This document shows, piece after piece, positions 9,373-17,465 of a stretch of 37,307 nucleotides of DNA. The stretch is from Dysgonomonas sp. Marseille-P4677. Its GTDB lineage: Bacteria; Bacteroidota; Bacteroidia; Bacteroidales; Dysgonomonadaceae. Location of the stretch: the NCBI RefSeq assembly GCF_016652235.1, contig NZ_JAEPKU010000028.1, positions 1 to 37,307 of the forward strand, read 5' to 3'. The translations under genes were made by a program, and so were the position numbers. The notes beneath the pieces are model-generated. The model ran no database searches, was not told where the DNA came from, and saw only the letters and a list, made by a program, of their open reading frames with translations. How positions within the stretch are numbered: position 1 is the first letter of the stretch; every line of letters starts with the position of its first letter.

Positions 9373-9396
9373 AAATGTGTGTGCGAACACACATTT
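9373..9396. promoter_or_regulatory. Candidate operator: 10-bp perfect inverted repeat
   Basis: The arms AAATGTGTGT and ACACACATTT are perfectly complementary, separated by GCGA, so the dyad is centred on a CpG. That is the layout of many LacI-type operators. It sits about 215 bp from both divergent starts. The regulator is unknown and is not encoded in this window. Confidence 0.5.
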
Positions 9397-9463
9397 AGGC
9401 ATACACACAATAAATTACTTAAATACAAATATTTAAGCACAAATCAAGCACTCCTTAAATAAT

Positions 9464-9481
9464 ATATGTTATACAACATAT
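9464..9481. repeat. Short inverted repeat in the divergent region
   Basis: ATATGTT and AACATAT (7-bp arms) are separated by ATAC. This could be a second protein-binding site. In such AT-rich DNA a chance occurrence is possible. Confidence 0.3.
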
Positions 9482-9548
9482 TTTACCCCATCTTATAAAA
9501 ATATTATACTATTAAAAAGTTAAATTACAGAATATTTTGATTTTATCT

Positions 9549-9556
9549 TAAATTTG
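9549..9556 (+). promoter_or_regulatory. -7 promoter element of the peptidase/MBL operon
   Basis: TAAATTTG matches TAnnTTTG exactly. The predicted transcript start is about 48 nt before the ATG at 9611. No good -33 match is seen at the expected distance. Confidence 0.5.
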
Positions 9557-9610
9557 TAGAAACTACATTTTAATAGAATCACCCCGTTTGTTATATTAAA
9601 ATCTTTCATT

Positions 9611-10918
9611 ATGAAGTTTAAAATAATTTTATTTCTCTTCAGTATTAGTTATATCAGTCCATCCCGGGGACAAAGCTCTATCCCTCTCGATTCTGCGCAG
9701 ATATATTACGAAGAAGTTAAAGCCATCTGTGACAAAGATCATGGTAAATTATGGGGCATCCATATCTACGCACCAACCTTATTAATATCGCCTAAAACTT
9801 TAGATGTTATATCTAATGAAATAGACAACGAAGGCTTGTTGCAGAAAAAGGAAAACCTATATATTGGGAAATTTCCTTCGGATAAGATTATAGCAAATTC
9901 AACGACTCGTTTTGGAGGTAAAGATTTTACTATGGTAAGTCTTCCTCTACCTAATGATAAATATAACAGAAATGTATTACTAATTCACGAAATGTTTCAT
10001 TATTACCAGCCGCAATTAGGGCTCTCTCTACCCGAAGGTATAAGCTATGATAATATTCACGCCGATGAAATGCAGGCAAGAGTATATTTCAAATTAGAAT
10101 GGAACGCTTTGGAAAAGGCTGTTATGGAGAGTAATCCTCAGTTAGTAAAACAATATATTAATGATGCACTCATATTTAGAGAATACAGGCAATCCCTTTT
10201 TGAGGGTTCAATAAAAAATGAGAACCTATTTGAACTACACGAGGGCTTACCTGAATACACAGCTCATAAACTCTGCTCAACATCGGATGATATGCTAAAA
10301 AAACAAATATTGCGAACAAAAGAAAGAATCGCAGCCAGCCCGTCCTACGTCCGTTCATTTGCTTATCTATCGGGGCTTATGTATGGCTATCTCTTGGATA
10401 AAGCAAACATTGAATGGAGAAAAGATATAAGATATGATAGTAACCTCAATAAAATATTGAAAACGGCTTATGCCATTGAAACATCAGAAGATCTCGATAA
10501 TGCGCAAATAGAAATAAGAGATAGGTACGACTATGTTTCTATCAATAATCTTGAGACCATAAGGAAAGCGGAAAAGAATAAAGTACTGGCACAATATACA
10601 GAAACATTTACCCAAAAACCTATTCTTACAATATCTTTGAGGAATCCGCAAATTGGGTTCGATCCCAGAAACGTTGTTGCAATGGGTGAGCCTGGATCTA
10701 TATATCCTAAAAACTTCGTTGCTGTAGACGAATGGGGAAAACTAACGGTATCGGATGGTGGATGCCTCCTTGCAAATAATTGGAAACAGATAACAATTCC
10801 TGCTGAAGAAATGATAATAAATAATAAATTGATAAGAACTTCAAACTGGTCGTTAGAACTAAACGACAATTATATTGTTGAAAAGGTAGGAAATAATTAT
10901 ATCATAATAAAAAAATGA
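9611..10918 (+). CDS. Exported putative zinc metallopeptidase (HExxH)
   Basis: The 435-residue protein has a signal peptide (about residues 1-21). It carries HEMFH at 126-130, a zinc-binding HExxH motif, and HEGLPEY at 210-216. The second motif resembles the NEGxAEY third-ligand segment of gluzincins, so E211 or E215 may complete the site. The spacing of about 80 residues is longer than in M1 peptidases. The region in between is helical and charged. The C-terminal 90 residues look beta-rich and contain no recognised domain. I do not know the named family. The stop overlaps the start of the next gene (ATGA), so the two proteins are translationally coupled. The metallopeptidase call rests on motifs only; the substrate is unknown. 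Confidence 0.65.
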   Translation: MKFKIILFLFSISYISPSRGQSSIPLDSAQIYYEEVKAICDKDHGKLWGIHIYAPTLLISPKTLDVISNEIDNEGLLQKKENLYIGKFPSDKIIANSTTRFGGKDFTMVSLPLPNDKYNRNVLLIHEMFHYYQPQLGLSLPEGISYDNIHADEMQARVYFKLEWNALEKAVMESNPQLVKQYINDALIFREYRQSLFEGSIKNENLFELHEGLPEYTAHKLCSTSDDMLKKQILRTKERIAASPSYVRSFAYLSGLMYGYLLDKANIEWRKDIRYDSNLNKILKTAYAIETSEDLDNAQIEIRDRYDYVSINNLETIRKAEKNKVLAQYTETFTQKPILTISLRNPQIGFDPRNVVAMGEPGSIYPKNFVAVDEWGKLTVSDGGCLLANNWKQITIPAEEMIINNKLIRTSNWSLELNDNYIVEKVGNNYIIIKK

Positions 10919-11628
10919 AACTTACATACATCTACCATAGCGGTTATGTTATTACGACAGAAAAAATTAGTGTCATAATAGATTACTATAAAGACTCTTC
11001 CGACAAGGACCCTATTGTAGACAAGTTACTAAAGAGAAAGGGTAAATTATATATTCTCTCTACTCACTCTCATGCCGACCATTTCAATCCTGAAATATTG
11101 AAATGGAAAGAAACCAAAAAAGATATCACATATATATTCTCTAAAGATATCCTTGACAACAATCTGGCTAAACCTAAAGATGCCATATATCTTGACAAGC
11201 TGGATATATATAAGGACAAGGACATATTTATCCAAGCTTTTGGTTCTACAGACTTAGGCGTTTCATACCTCATTCATATAAAGGATAAAACTATATTTCA
11301 TGCCGGAGACCTGAACAACTGGCACTGGAATGAAGAATCGACCCAAGAGGAAATTAAAGAAGCTGAAGATTATTATGAAAGCGAATTGAAGCTTCTTGCA
11401 GCTAATGTAAAACATATCGATCTGGCTATGTTCCCTATCGACCCACGATTGGGCAAAGATTATATGAAGGGTGCCGAGCAATTTATTGATACGATAAAAG
11501 TAAATACCCTTGTACCCATGCATTTTGACGAGGCATATGATAAAGTTGCCGCTTTCTCGGTATTAGCAGCACCGAAAGGATGCAACTTCATCAGTTGGAA
11601 ATATAAAGGAGAAAGTATTGAATTTTGA
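10915..11628 (+). CDS. MBL-fold metallo-hydrolase
   Basis: The 237-residue cytoplasmic protein of the metallo-beta-lactamase fold carries the metal motif HSHADH (H51, H53, D55, H56), then H129 and D132 in FHAGD, and H203 in PMHF. This is a full dinuclear zinc site of the UlaG-like/YycJ-like type. The opening (MKLTYIYHSGYVI) matches small MBL hydrolases of this branch. The start codon overlaps the stop of the exported HExxH protein by 4 nt, a strong sign of coupled expression. It might process a product of that protein or a phosphorylated/lactone metabolite. The substrate is not deducible. Confidence 0.85.
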   Translation: MKLTYIYHSGYVITTEKISVIIDYYKDSSDKDPIVDKLLKRKGKLYILSTHSHADHFNPEILKWKETKKDITYIFSKDILDNNLAKPKDAIYLDKLDIYKDKDIFIQAFGSTDLGVSYLIHIKDKTIFHAGDLNNWHWNEESTQEEIKEAEDYYESELKLLAANVKHIDLAMFPIDPRLGKDYMKGAEQFIDTIKVNTLVPMHFDEAYDKVAAFSVLAAPKGCNFISWKYKGESIEF

Positions 11629-11681
11629 TTTGCATGCTGATATAAAATTAGTATATTGCAACTCAGATAAATTTAACGATT

Positions 11682-12062
11682 ATGGAAATAAAAGGAAGAT
11701 TTGACCATTTCAACATTAATGTAACCGACCTCGACAAGAGTATTGCTTTCTATAAAAAAGCGCTTGGCTTACGGGAAATAAAAAGAAAAGAAGCCGGCGA
11801 CGGCTCCTTCATCCTTGTATATCTGGGTGATGGCGTAAGCCCTTTTTCTCTCGAACTAACATGGCTTAAGGATCATCCGCAACCATACGAACTGGGAGAT
11901 AACGAAAGTCATCTGTGCTTACGCGTAGAAGGAGATTATGACCAAGTGAGAGAGTTTCATCGTGAAATGGGTTGTGTATGTTACGAAAATCATAACATGG
12001 GACTGTATTTCATTAATGACCCTGACGATTACTGGATCGAAATATTACCTGTAATATTATAA
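11682..12062 (+). CDS. VOC-family protein, glyoxalase I-like
   Basis: The 126-residue protein has the paired beta-alpha-beta-beta-beta modules of the vicinal-oxygen-chelate fold. All four metal ligands expected of a glyoxalase I are present: H9 (FDHFN), E58 (SLELTW), H77 (SHLCL) and E120 (YWIEI). It could be a lactoylglutathione lyase that detoxifies methylglyoxal. Many Bacteroidota lack glutathione, so another thiol or another VOC reaction is possible. It lies 53 bp after the MBL gene and may be in the same transcript. MBL hydrolases act as glyoxalase II in other organisms, but the neighbouring MBL protein is not clearly of that branch. The stop is directly adjacent to the convergent aroB stop, with no gap. 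Confidence 0.85.
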   Translation: MEIKGRFDHFNINVTDLDKSIAFYKKALGLREIKRKEAGDGSFILVYLGDGVSPFSLELTWLKDHPQPYELGDNESHLCLRVEGDYDQVREFHREMGCVCYENHNMGLYFINDPDDYWIEILPVIL

Positions 12063-13118
12063 TTACAGGCCAACACTTTCCCTTAAGAAATCAATTGAAT
12101 CGAAGATGTCTTCTTTACCTGCGGTTTGATTGATTTCTACTTTTCCTACATCCGACAAGAAAGTAAAGTTAACCGTGTCGGACTCATTCTTCTTATCGTG
12201 CTTCATATACTCATACAAACGTTCGTAATGATCGCAATCGAAATAAAAGCCTTCATAGTTATCTTTTATAAAATAAACAGTCTTATATAACTTTTCCTTC
12301 GGAAAGTTACAAAACTTTTGAGATAAATATAACTCACATATTATGCCCCATGCAACTGCATACCCATGCTGTACAGGCTTATTGATTTCATAAGAAAGAC
12401 TCTCAAAAGCATGCCCGATGGTATGTCCCAGATTCAACGCCTTACGGATACCTCTTTCGAAAGGATCAATTTCCACAATACGTTCCTTTACCGCAACCGA
12501 ATCAACAACCAGTTGCTTCAATTTATCGTAGTCAATTTCCTCAGTATCGAAAGATAACGTCGCTTTCCATTCCTTATCACTATCAATCAATCCATGTTTG
12601 ATCATTTCGGCATAGCCTGACAAAAAATTCTGAGTATCGAGGCTACGGAAAAACGCCGAATCGATCAAAACCGTTTCTGCCGGAGCAAATGATCCTATCT
12701 CATTTTTCAACCCGTTAAAATTAATTCCGGTCTTACCTCCTACTGCTGCATCTACCGCACCAAGTAAGGTTGTGGGGATATTAATACACTTTATTCCACG
12801 CTTAAATGTAGCTGCGGCAAAGCCTCCTATATCTGTCAGCATTCCCCCTCCTAGATTGATAAGCAGAGAATGACGAGTAGCTCCATTCTCGGAAAGGTAT
12901 TTCCATATGGAAGACAATGCATCTATATTTTTATTTTTGTCTCCGGCTTTGATTATAATCTTACCAGCTTCGGAAATTCGCTTGTTTCCTTTCACTAAGG
13001 GCCAGCAAAGCTTTTCTGTATTCTCGTCAGTAAGAATAAACAGCCTGTCGAATGACAGTTGATCTAATATATATGATAAATCCTGATTCAGATCAGTTGA
13101 TTTAATTACTTTTTGCAT
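12063..13118 (-). CDS. aroB: 3-dehydroquinate synthase
   Basis: The 351-residue enzyme catalyses the second step of the shikimate pathway, DAHP to 3-dehydroquinate, using NAD and a divalent metal. Family motifs are all visible: GGGMLTDIGGFAAATFKRG, AVGGKTGIN, EMIKHGLI and NLGHTIGHAFES. The last carries metal-ligand histidines. Length is typical. A near-consensus -7 element (AACTTTTG on the minus strand, about 13158-13165) lies upstream, so it may have its own promoter as well as readthrough from the hydrolase gene 71 bp upstream. The gene is convergent with, and abuts, the VOC gene. Confidence 0.97.
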   Translation of the reverse strand: MQKVIKSTDLNQDLSYILDQLSFDRLFILTDENTEKLCWPLVKGNKRISEAGKIIIKAGDKNKNIDALSSIWKYLSENGATRHSLLINLGGGMLTDIGGFAAATFKRGIKCINIPTTLLGAVDAAVGGKTGINFNGLKNEIGSFAPAETVLIDSAFFRSLDTQNFLSGYAEMIKHGLIDSDKEWKATLSFDTEEIDYDKLKQLVVDSVAVKERIVEIDPFERGIRKALNLGHTIGHAFESLSYEINKPVQHGYAVAWGIICELYLSQKFCNFPKEKLYKTVYFIKDNYEGFYFDCDHYERLYEYMKHDKKNESDTVNFTFLSDVGKVEINQTAGKEDIFDSIDFLRESVGL

Positions 13119-13189
13119 TTTTATTACTTTATTTTTTAACTAAAAGGTGACAAAAGTTACAATTTTCAGTCTATTTTAGCTTGTTACTA

Positions 13190-13948
13190 TTAGTCTTCTA
13201 AAAAATCCAATATAAAATTATTTATCTTATCCAACTGGTATACAGAACCTTTATCATCCATACCCCCATGTTTTATATCATCAAGTTGAATCACTCGGAT
13301 TGAATATCTCTCCCGATCCGATACAGAAGGTAAAACACCCTTATCAGCTTCATAGTCACATCCTCTCAGTGAGTATAACCGAGGCTTTTTCTGTAATGGG
13401 ATCGGCATTCTTCTATGATCTAACGAAATTGCTCTTTTTGTGTACTCCGGATATCGTGTAGCAAATAACATTGTCATATCTCCTCCATTGGAATGACCTA
13501 TTAAGTTCAGATTCTCCCAGTTTAAGTCCGGTCGTATCTTTTTTATCTCATTTATAGTAAACAGAATATTCTCTACACCTCGTTGCCAGTTAGGCATTCT
13601 GGTTTCATACAGATTTCCATCCATCGCCAGAAGATCATCATCAGGTAGTTCGTGCTGAATACTTATTACAAAATAACCTTTTGATGCAAGCTTACGCGTA
13701 ATAGCAGAATATGTTTTATAAGACCCACCTTCATTCCTTCCATAGCCATGATTCATTATCACAATACCTGCTATTTTAATATCCTGCAATGGAGAATATA
13801 TAGCTAATGGTATCAGCCTTTCTCTGGAAATATCATAAATATCGAAAGTATACTCATCAATAGAGTCTTTCTTTATCTGAGAATATAATATATCAGAACT
13901 GAATATTATTAATAGAAATAGTAAAACTCTTAAACTATAATTATTCAT
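13190..13948 (-). CDS. Exported alpha/beta hydrolase (esterase/PAF-acetylhydrolase-like)
   Basis: The 252-residue protein has a signal peptide (about 1-24, ending LYSQ). An oxyanion-type segment NHGYGRNEGG is present near residues 66-75. The nucleophile elbow is GHSNGG (151-156, Ser153), and a late HGG supplies the likely catalytic His. The overall layout resembles bacterial platelet-activating-factor acetylhydrolase-like esterases. It lies between fmt (54 bp upstream) and aroB (71 bp downstream) on the same strand, and is probably co-transcribed with fmt without a functional link. The substrate is unknown. Confidence 0.8.
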   Translation of the reverse strand: MNNYSLRVLLFLLIIFSSDILYSQIKKDSIDEYTFDIYDISRERLIPLAIYSPLQDIKIAGIVIMNHGYGRNEGGSYKTYSAITRKLASKGYFVISIQHELPDDDLLAMDGNLYETRMPNWQRGVENILFTINEIKKIRPDLNWENLNLIGHSNGGDMTMLFATRYPEYTKRAISLDHRRMPIPLQKKPRLYSLRGCDYEADKGVLPSVSDRERYSIRVIQLDDIKHGGMDDKGSVYQLDKINNFILDFLED

Positions 13949-14002
13949 ATATCTTTTGGATAAAGTAATCTTACTGTATAGATAAATAAGACGTCACACG
14001 AT

Positions 14003-14974
14003 TTACTCAAAATAAGAACCTTCTTCAAACTTATATCCTCTCAGCAATTCATCTATCTTCATTGCCTTTTTTCCCGAAAATTGTATTTCGTCGACACTAA
14101 TGCACCCTCCTACACAGGCTATATAGAGGTATGATTTATTATCGGTACGGATACTACCTGTAGCTTGTTGAGAGTCTGTAACGATAATATCTGAAGCATA
14201 TATCTTTACCATTTGAGGCTCTTTTGCCTTGCTATGCAATTCTGTCCATGCAGCAGGATAAGGAGATAAACCCCGGATAAGATTATGTACTTTGTTTACA
14301 TCCTTATTCCAATCGATGCGGCACGTCTCCTTAAATATTTTAGGAGCAGCTTTCAAATCACTTTCATTTACATACAATTGATCTTGAGCCACAGCATCCG
14401 CTTTGTCCTCCAATATGAGGTCTACTGTTTCACGGACTAATCTAGCTCCAAGATACATTAACTCGTCATGTACTTTTCCTGCATTATCACTTTCTCCTAT
14501 TTTAATCTTTTCACGAAGTATTACTTTTCCCGTATCTATCTCGTGCGTAAGAAAAAATGTAGTTACTCCGGTTTCTTTTTCACCATTGATAATCGCCCAG
14601 TTTATAGGTGCAGCACCACGATATTGAGGCAACAACGATCCATGAAGATTGAATGTTCCTAAACGAGGCATATCCCACACAATTTCGGGAAGCATCCGAA
14701 AGGCTACTACTATTTGCAGATCTGCATTCCATGCTCTAAGATCGTTGAGAAAAACTTCATCTTTGAGCTTTTCGGGTTGCAACAATGGCAAGTTCTGTTC
14801 CAGTGCATATTTCTTTACTGCCGAGTATTGTATCTTATAGCCTCTGCCACTTGGTTTATCGGGCATAGTAATTACTCCGACAACATTATATTCGTTTTCT
14901 ACAAGCACACGCAAACTTTCTACTGCGAAGTCAGGCGTACCCATAAAAACTATACGTAAATCTTTCTTATCCAT
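14003..14974 (-). CDS. fmt: Methionyl-tRNA formyltransferase
   Basis: Formylates initiator Met-tRNA with 10-formyl-THF. With the start at 14974 the protein has 323 residues. The N-terminal domain opens IVFMGTPDFAVESL. The catalytic triad is visible as N109 and H111 (FNLHGSLLPQYRG) and D147 (IDTGK). The C-terminal OB-like domain follows from about residue 210. A longer reading from ATG 14998 is rejected, because that codon lies inside an exact -7 promoter box (15003-14996) and the extra eight residues are not family-like. It is the first gene of a probable fmt-hydrolase(-aroB) transcript. Confidence 0.96.
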   Translation of the reverse strand: MDKKDLRIVFMGTPDFAVESLRVLVENEYNVVGVITMPDKPSGRGYKIQYSAVKKYALEQNLPLLQPEKLKDEVFLNDLRAWNADLQIVVAFRMLPEIVWDMPRLGTFNLHGSLLPQYRGAAPINWAIINGEKETGVTTFFLTHEIDTGKVILREKIKIGESDNAGKVHDELMYLGARLVRETVDLILEDKADAVAQDQLYVNESDLKAAPKIFKETCRIDWNKDVNKVHNLIRGLSPYPAAWTELHSKAKEPQMVKIYASDIIVTDSQQATGSIRTDNKSYLYIACVGGCISVDEIQFSGKKAMKIDELLRGYKFEEGSYFE

Positions 14975-14995
14975 CGAAACTCTATTAATTACACA

Positions 14996-15003
14996 CAAAT
15001 TTA
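14996..15003 (-). promoter_or_regulatory. -7 promoter element of fmt
   Basis: TAAATTTG on the minus strand is an exact TAnnTTTG match. It overlaps ATG 14998 and so fixes the real fmt start at 14974, with a leader of about 15 nt. Confidence 0.6.
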
Positions 15004-15029
15004 AGTATAAATATTCTTAATGTAAAGAA

Positions 15030-15070
15030 AAGCAAAAGCGCAAAGATTCTTTTATTAATCATTGCGCTTT
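15030..15070 (-). terminator. Terminator after the small membrane protein gene
   Basis: A 14-bp stem with one mismatch (15035-15048 with 15057-15070, core AAAGCGCAA/TTGCGCTTT) has an 8-nt loop. It is followed on the minus strand by the T-rich sequence TTTTGCTTTTC. It separates this transcript from the fmt promoter. Confidence 0.8.
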
Positions 15071-15100
15071 TTTATTTCTTAATAAGAGATTTTCAACCTG

Positions 15101-15319
15101 TCAATTCTTATTTCCTTTATTCTGAAAAGGCTCTTTCTTGAAAAAAAGTATTTTTATAAGCCATAATACAACAAAGGTAACACATACAATAGCAATTGTT
15201 GCTCCTGAACGTAATATCATACCTAAAGAAATAGGTTGAATATCCCATAATGCCAGCACTGTCAATGTGGCCCCGGTAAGAATAATAACAGCAGATAATA
15301 TACCGATAAACAATTTCAT
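15101..15319 (-). CDS. Small two-helix membrane protein
   Basis: The 72-residue protein has two hydrophobic segments (about 3-25 and 34-59) and a lysine-rich tail (KKEPFQNKGNKN). That suggests two membrane helices with the tail in the cytoplasm. No family is recognised. It has its own exact -7 box (15354-15361) and a good terminator downstream, which supports a real gene rather than a chance ORF. It lies 95 bp after the ClC channel gene on the same strand; no functional link can be shown. Confidence 0.75.
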   Translation of the reverse strand: MKLFIGILSAVIILTGATLTVLALWDIQPISLGMILRSGATIAIVCVTFVVLWLIKILFFKKEPFQNKGNKN

Positions 15320-15353
15320 AGCTACTTACTTGTTAATTAAAATTCCACTATTA

Positions 15354-15361
15354 CAAAGATA
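15354..15361 (-). promoter_or_regulatory. -7 promoter element of the small membrane protein gene
   Basis: TATCTTTG on the minus strand is an exact match to TAnnTTTG, about 30 nt before the predicted transcript reaches ATG 15319. Confidence 0.5.
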
Positions 15362-15414
15362 AAAAACTCTATAAGACTCTACCTCGAAATTCATTTTTCT
15401 TAACACCACTATCT

Positions 15415-17214
15415 TTATTCTTCGGCAAAGTTTTCGACTAGAACCTCTCTATACACATCAAGAATATTTGATTTTGATATAAATCCCAGATAAACATCGT
15501 TTTCATCTACTACAGGAAGGTTCCAGGCCTTAGTTTCATCAAATATTTTCATAATAGAATCCATAGTCATGCCTACCACTACAACGGCAGGAGGTGATGT
15601 CATCACACGAGATATCTTAAACCGATTGTATAACTCGGGACGAAACATAATATTGCGTATATTATCTATCAGCACAATTCCTAAGAAGCGCTTTTTATCA
15701 TCCACCACAGGAAACACATTTCGTGATGAACGAGATATTACTTTAACCATATCTCCTAAAGTCATATCTGGACTCACTGCCTGAAAGTTTGTTTCTATCA
15801 AACGGCTTAGATTCATCAACGTAAGCACAGCCTTATCTTTGTGATGAGTGAGCAACTCTCCCTTCTTTGCTAAACGCATCGAATAAATACTATGTGGTTC
15901 AAATATTTTTATAAAAGCATATGAACAAACAGAAACAATCATCAATGGTAATAACAATTCATATCCCCCGGTTAGTTCCGCTATAAGAAAAGTTCCCGTC
16001 AAAGGGGCATGCATTACACCGGCCATCACTCCTGCCATTCCCATAAGAGCAAAATTTTCTTCAGGTAGAAAAGGCATATAAGATGCAAACTCGGAATGGT
16101 TCATCGCATAAGCAAAAATAAAACCGGCAATACATCCTAAAAACAAAGATGGAGCAAAGATACCACCAGTACCTCCCGCCCCATTAGTGGAACTGGACGC
16201 AAAGACTTTCATTATCAATACGGCAAAAAGAAACAGAATGATTGTCCAACGACTATCTTTAAACTGAAAAAACATACTATTATCCAGCAGTCCGTTATAA
16301 TCTTTAGCTCCATTGATAAGGGCATTTATAGTATCGTAGCCTTCCCCATAAAGAGGAGGTAATAAAAATATCAAAAGACTCAATATAGTAGCGCCTAAAG
16401 CAAATTTCTTCCAATATGTTAGTTTACGAAATATATTCTCTATCCAATTCATTGCCCTTGTAAAATACAAGGAAACAACTCCACAGAATATACCAAGTAA
16501 AATAACCATCGGTATACGCTCTAACATAAACATATCGGTATGTGCATAATTGAACATTGCCGTCTGTCCCATTGTCAGATATGAAATCGTAGCAGCTGTA
16601 ACTGAAGTTACAAGCAACGGAAGGACAGTAAATGTAGTCAAGTCGAGCATCAACACTTCCACCACAAAAACAAGTCCTGCAATAGGAGCTTTAAAAATAC
16701 CAGCAATAGCTCCTGCTGCACCACATCCTATGAGCAACATCAGAAACTTTTGTTCTACTTTAAAAAAACGACCAAGATTAGATCCTATAGCCGAACCGGT
16801 CAACACAATAGGAGCCTCAGCTCCAACTGATCCCCCAAACCCTATTGTAATAGAACTGGCTATAATAGACGTATAAACATTATGCAACTTTATAAAACTT
16901 TTCCGTTGCGAAATAGCATACAATATTTTAGTTACACCATGGCTTATATCATCTCTTACAACATATTTTACAAACAAGCCTGCAATAAGGATACCTACAG
17001 CCGGAGATATCAGATACATATAATTTGCGCCCTGAGTAAGAAAATTAGAGGCTAGTACATGTTGAATTAAATGAATAAGGCTTTTAAGAATATATGCAGC
17101 TAATGCCGTAAATATTCCTATAAGAAAACTTACGAATAAAACCAGTTGTTTCTCTTTTACGTTTTTGGTTTTCCAGACAAGAAAATTGCTGTATAGTTTT
17201 TTGAATGACATCAT
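15415..17214 (-). CDS. ClC-family chloride channel/transporter with C-terminal CBS pair
   Basis: This large polytopic membrane protein has the ClC fold followed by two CBS domains (about residues 470-600). Numbered from the longer frame at 17232, the gating glutamate is E139 in GAEAP (usual form GREGP). The selectivity motif GGIFAP is at 356-361 and the Cl-coordinating Tyr is Y424 (GGYELLLP). The usual GSGIP motif reads SHGVT (98-101), a divergence. The internal proton glutamate of H+/Cl- antiporters (the second E of an EE pair) is Val here (VVEV, 191-194), as in channel members. The CBS pair may sense nucleotides. The start is set to the double ATG at 17214/17211, because ATG 17232 lies in a -7 box. 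Confidence 0.92.
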   Translation of the reverse strand: MMSFKKLYSNFLVWKTKNVKEKQLVLFVSFLIGIFTALAAYILKSLIHLIQHVLASNFLTQGANYMYLISPAVGILIAGLFVKYVVRDDISHGVTKILYAISQRKSFIKLHNVYTSIIASSITIGFGGSVGAEAPIVLTGSAIGSNLGRFFKVEQKFLMLLIGCGAAGAIAGIFKAPIAGLVFVVEVLMLDLTTFTVLPLLVTSVTAATISYLTMGQTAMFNYAHTDMFMLERIPMVILLGIFCGVVSLYFTRAMNWIENIFRKLTYWKKFALGATILSLLIFLLPPLYGEGYDTINALINGAKDYNGLLDNSMFFQFKDSRWTIILFLFAVLIMKVFASSSTNGAGGTGGIFAPSLFLGCIAGFIFAYAMNHSEFASYMPFLPEENFALMGMAGVMAGVMHAPLTGTFLIAELTGGYELLLPLMIVSVCSYAFIKIFEPHSIYSMRLAKKGELLTHHKDKAVLTLMNLSRLIETNFQAVSPDMTLGDMVKVISRSSRNVFPVVDDKKRFLGIVLIDNIRNIMFRPELYNRFKISRVMTSPPAVVVVGMTMDSIMKIFDETKAWNLPVVDENDVYLGFISKSNILDVYREVLVENFAEE

Positions 17215-17229
17215 TTTCGAATTGAATCT

Positions 17230-17237
17230 CAAAAATA
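17230..17237 (-). promoter_or_regulatory. -7 promoter element of the ClC gene
   Basis: TATTTTTG on the minus strand is an exact TAnnTTTG match. It covers the upstream ATG at 17232 and implies a very short leader before the ATG pair at 17214/17211. Confidence 0.5.
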
Positions 17238-17404
17238 TAAAAAATTGCCCATATTCGTAAATAAAACAAGATCTATCATTATTTTATTTTTATTACATTA
17301 CATATACACTTCTGTTAATTTAACCAGTCTTGTTAAATTCGCATCATCATTAAACTGTCTTTTTGAACCCAATCCATTTCCAATGCATAGATTTTTTTAC
17401 TTTA

Positions 17405-17442
17405 TAGTAAAAAGAAAAGGTAAGACTCTAGATCTTACCTTT
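17405..17442 (-). terminator. Terminator of the leucine operon
   Basis: A perfect 10-bp stem (17416-17425 with 17433-17442, AAAGGTAAGA/TCTTACCTTT) with a 7-nt loop is followed on the minus strand by a T-rich tract. It lies 23 nt after the leuB stop. The remaining 170 bp up to the ClC promoter holds nothing I can identify. Confidence 0.88.
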
Positions 17443-17465
17443 CACTTTAATATACTGATTACAGC

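Larger units (their letters stand above)
9158..9610. other. 453-bp divergent intergenic regulatory region
   Basis: This AT-rich gap separates the minus-strand sugar cluster from the plus-strand peptidase operon. It holds a 24-bp inverted repeat (9373-9396), a second inverted repeat (9464-9481) and a -7 box for the plus-strand operon (9549-9556). I see no convincing ORF and no RNA gene. Confidence 0.6.

Noticed and set aside
9475-9610. Possible -33 element for the HExxH operon (TTTTG near 9535)
   Set aside because: It is only about 9 nt from the -7 box, far less than the 19-21 nt needed.
16550-16876. A 108-codon plus-strand open frame rich in Val, Ile, Pro and Ala
   Set aside because: It is antisense inside the ClC membrane region; it is a shadow of the coding strand.
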